Assembly (NCBI GenBank): GCA_009760855.2
Contig: WPIO01000002.1
Span: 10,428,501-10,492,500, forward strand
Length of the DNA stretch: 64,000 nt
Origin: Cristatella mucedo
Lineage: Eukaryota > Bryozoa > Phylactolaemata > Cristatellidae
Direction: 5' to 3'
Shown here: piece after piece, positions 63,630 through 64,000 of the stretch
Layout: every line of letters starts with the position of its first letter
Position numbering within the stretch: the stretch's first letter is position 1
Notes under the pieces: generated by a model
The model's input: the letters and a program-made list of their open reading frames with translations, nothing else
What the model was told of the DNA's origin: nothing
Databases searched by the model: none
Program-made: the position numbers and the translations under genes

Positions 63630-64000
63630 CGTTGGGGCTGATATATCACATCAATTCAAATGAATGCACCCTAGTTGCCTAACAAGCACTGTATTGACTT
63701 CAAGATGCCATCACTCACCTTAAGGTCCCATTATTTTCTCCCTCCGGCCTCCTATACGAACTAGGTTTACATCCTGCTTCGCCCACTTCATCTTTGAACC
63801 TTGATAGTCTATTACTTGAGCTCCTAGCAACCTTCAAAACCTTAAGACCTTACCAGTTTTGATATGCTCTCCAAGCTTGAACACATGACCGGCTCGTGTC
63901 ACGGTCATTTACTGATTGTATGGGATGAGATATTTCTATCTAAAAGCAGCTACTAGCCTATCTGCTCCAGGCAGCCTTGGCTCATTCCTAGTGACATTTT
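63630..64000 (+). repeat. Palindrome outer arm end (pairs with 3,340-3,710)
   Basis: Inverted match to 3,340-3,710, running to the window edge. The arm may continue outside the window. Confidence 0.75.

Overview
This window is eukaryotic, almost certainly metazoan, and I see no intact host gene in it. The evidence is the repeat content: reverse-transcriptase (RT) fragments of the CR1/L2 type of non-LTR retrotransposon (LINE), tRNA-derived SINEs with A- and B-box-like promoters, long (TA)n, (AC)n and (TG)n microsatellites, and no compact gene order. L2-type LINEs with an (ATT)n tail and a 3' hairpin are common in aquatic invertebrates and lower vertebrates. The species cannot be read from the sequence. 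Nearly every long open frame is a decayed LINE piece, a low-complexity translation or an antisense shadow.

Most of the window is one composite repeat, copied many times on both strands and broken into recognisable modules. On its sense strand the usual order is: L2 3' end; module A, whose frame carries a Ser/Asp cluster followed by V/I-I-I-I and resembles a SUMO-interacting motif (SIM); a linker with a SINE and a microsatellite; module B, a conserved frame of unknown function; module C, the RT thumb of a second LINE; an L2 RT palm with a YADD-type motif; then in some copies a RING-finger and coiled-coil segment.

Layout. 1-3.1 kb holds sense modules. 3.3-11.4 kb is an antisense copy that pairs collinearly with 53.4-64.0 kb, so the window carries two arms of a large imperfect palindrome. 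11.46-12.96 kb is a direct duplicate of 38.52-40.03 kb. 14.0-14.4 kb is AT-rich DNA, followed by a broken TOPORS-like RING frame at 14.85-15.45 kb. 16.4-17.3 kb holds antisense A modules and 17.3-28.1 kb is a head-to-tail array of 1.05-2.05 kb units. 28.1-30.7 kb holds a second RING copy and a chimeric ORF. 30.8-32.4 kb is a young L2 nested in an older antisense L2. 32.5-36.3 kb is a long sense LINE remnant plus modules, interrupted by a second young antisense L2 at 36.3-37.2 kb. A truncated third RING copy lies at 37.8-38.1 kb. 40.7-41.9 kb is a LINE endonuclease-region remnant, and 42.05-42.6 kb a 15-bp minisatellite. 42.9-50.7 kb is antisense composite repeats, and 50.7-51.6 kb is the only stretch with no second copy that I noticed apart from short unrecognised gaps.

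How the parts relate. The mobile elements explain most of the structure: L2 supplies the RT and a 3' hairpin that the SINEs share, which suggests a LINE/SINE partnership. The most unusual feature is the repeated presence, always on one relative strand, of RING, coiled-coil and SIM-like frames among LINE pieces, with module A joined to the L2 3' region at what looks like one fixed point. Whether this is a decayed multicopy SUMO-linked ubiquitin-ligase gene family or a protein domain carried by a retroelement cannot be settled here. Repeat boundaries are by eye and good to about 10-30 bases; identities are visual impressions, not computed.
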